A stretch of 64,000 nucleotides of DNA, taken from Ruegeria_C sp041537905. Lineage in GTDB: Bacteria > Pseudomonadota > Alphaproteobacteria > Rhodobacterales > Rhodobacteraceae. The DNA is taken from contig NZ_JBGRUO010000001.1 of NCBI RefSeq assembly GCF_041537905.1, positions 396,966 to 460,965 on the forward strand. Direction: 5' to 3'. Position numbers and translations under genes: made by a program. The first letter of the stretch is position 1; the number at the start of each line of letters is the position of its first letter. Positions 63,880 to 64,000 of the stretch are shown piece after piece. Below the pieces are notes generated by a model. It did no database searches. It saw nothing but the letters and a program-made list of their open reading frames with translations, and was not told the origin of the DNA.

Positions 63880-64000
63880 TTACAGCCAGAATAGGACTGT
63901 AGCAGCGAGAGCGATGGCCGAGAGGAATACCTTTGGGCATCTGTCATATCGGGTGGCGACGCGCCGCCAATCCTTCAGGCGTCCGAACATGATCTCAATG
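63880..64000 (-). mobile_element. IS5-family transposase, C-terminal end (continues past window)
   Basis: The minus strand from the window edge encodes IEIMFGRLKDWRRVATRYDR then PKVFLSAIALAATVLFWL and a TAA at 63880-63882. This is the C-terminus of an IS5-type (IS427-like) DDE transposase, with the catalytic Glu in the first block. The sequence just after the stop (GAGTCTGGAGCC, plus-strand 63860-63875 region) resembles the element's outer end. The rest lies beyond the window. Confidence 0.82.

Overview
The window is chromosomal (or large-replicon) DNA of a marine-type alphaproteobacterium. The best fit is the roseobacter group of the Rhodobacteraceae: the DNA is GC-rich, genes are tightly packed with ATGA and TGATG start/stop overlaps, and the set choline-sulfatase plus GMC dehydrogenase, ald/Lrp pair, arylsulfatases and MoxR-Bat operon is typical there. 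This placement is inferred from gene content and not from a marker gene. No rRNA, tRNA or CRISPR array was seen.

Layout. (1) 1-5.9 kb: metabolic genes, namely choline-sulfatase (cut by the window edge), a GMC choline-dehydrogenase-like enzyme, an MscS channel, and alanine dehydrogenase divergent from an Lrp-type regulator. (2) 6.0-11.6 kb: small accessory genes, namely a SnoaL-like pseudogene with two UGA codons at Trp positions, AraC regulator/MFS exporter, a VOC protein, and AraC regulator/aldo-keto reductase. (3) 11.8-16.4 kb, minus strand: a periplasmic set of arylsulfatase, HAD phosphatase and octaheme cytochrome c. (4) 16.7-22.9 kb: a MoxR-DUF58-DUF4381-BatA-BatB/C-BatD operon. (5) 22.9-27.4 kb: a scrapyard of dead IS630 and IS481 transposases plus an apparently intact IS200-type tnpA, surrounding an endonuclease-fold protein and a Tat-exported protein. 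The dead transposases are riddled with small hairpin-forming insertions of about 37-54 bp that fall into at least two repeat families. (6) 27.8-63.0 kb: a complete, phage-free contractile injection system. (7) 63.0-64.0 kb: a gene-poor stretch ending in an IS5-family transposase fragment.

The injection system is one minus-strand operon of 20 genes, read from 63,038 down to 28,201. In transcription order it encodes sheath, inner tube, a gp26-like zinc-ribbon baseplate assembly protein, a Pro-rich protein, a DUF4255 terminator, an AAA+ ATPase, a 74-aa protein, a CIS tube-adaptor protein, a LysM-like hub protein, a gpD-like hub, a gpV/VgrG spike, gp25, two baseplate J-like proteins, a tail-I-like protein, a paralogue of that protein's C-terminal module, two giant DUF6519 beta-helix proteins, a GNAT-like protein, and a 1,912-aa DUF4157 (eCIS-core) protein ending in a predicted HNH-type nuclease. 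A PAAR-like candidate converges on the operon from the other strand. There is no capsid, portal, terminase, lysis or integrase gene, and no separate tape-measure gene was recognised. The set is therefore best read as an extracellular or cytoplasmic contractile injection system with its own toxin cargo, flanked on both sides by mobile-element debris.
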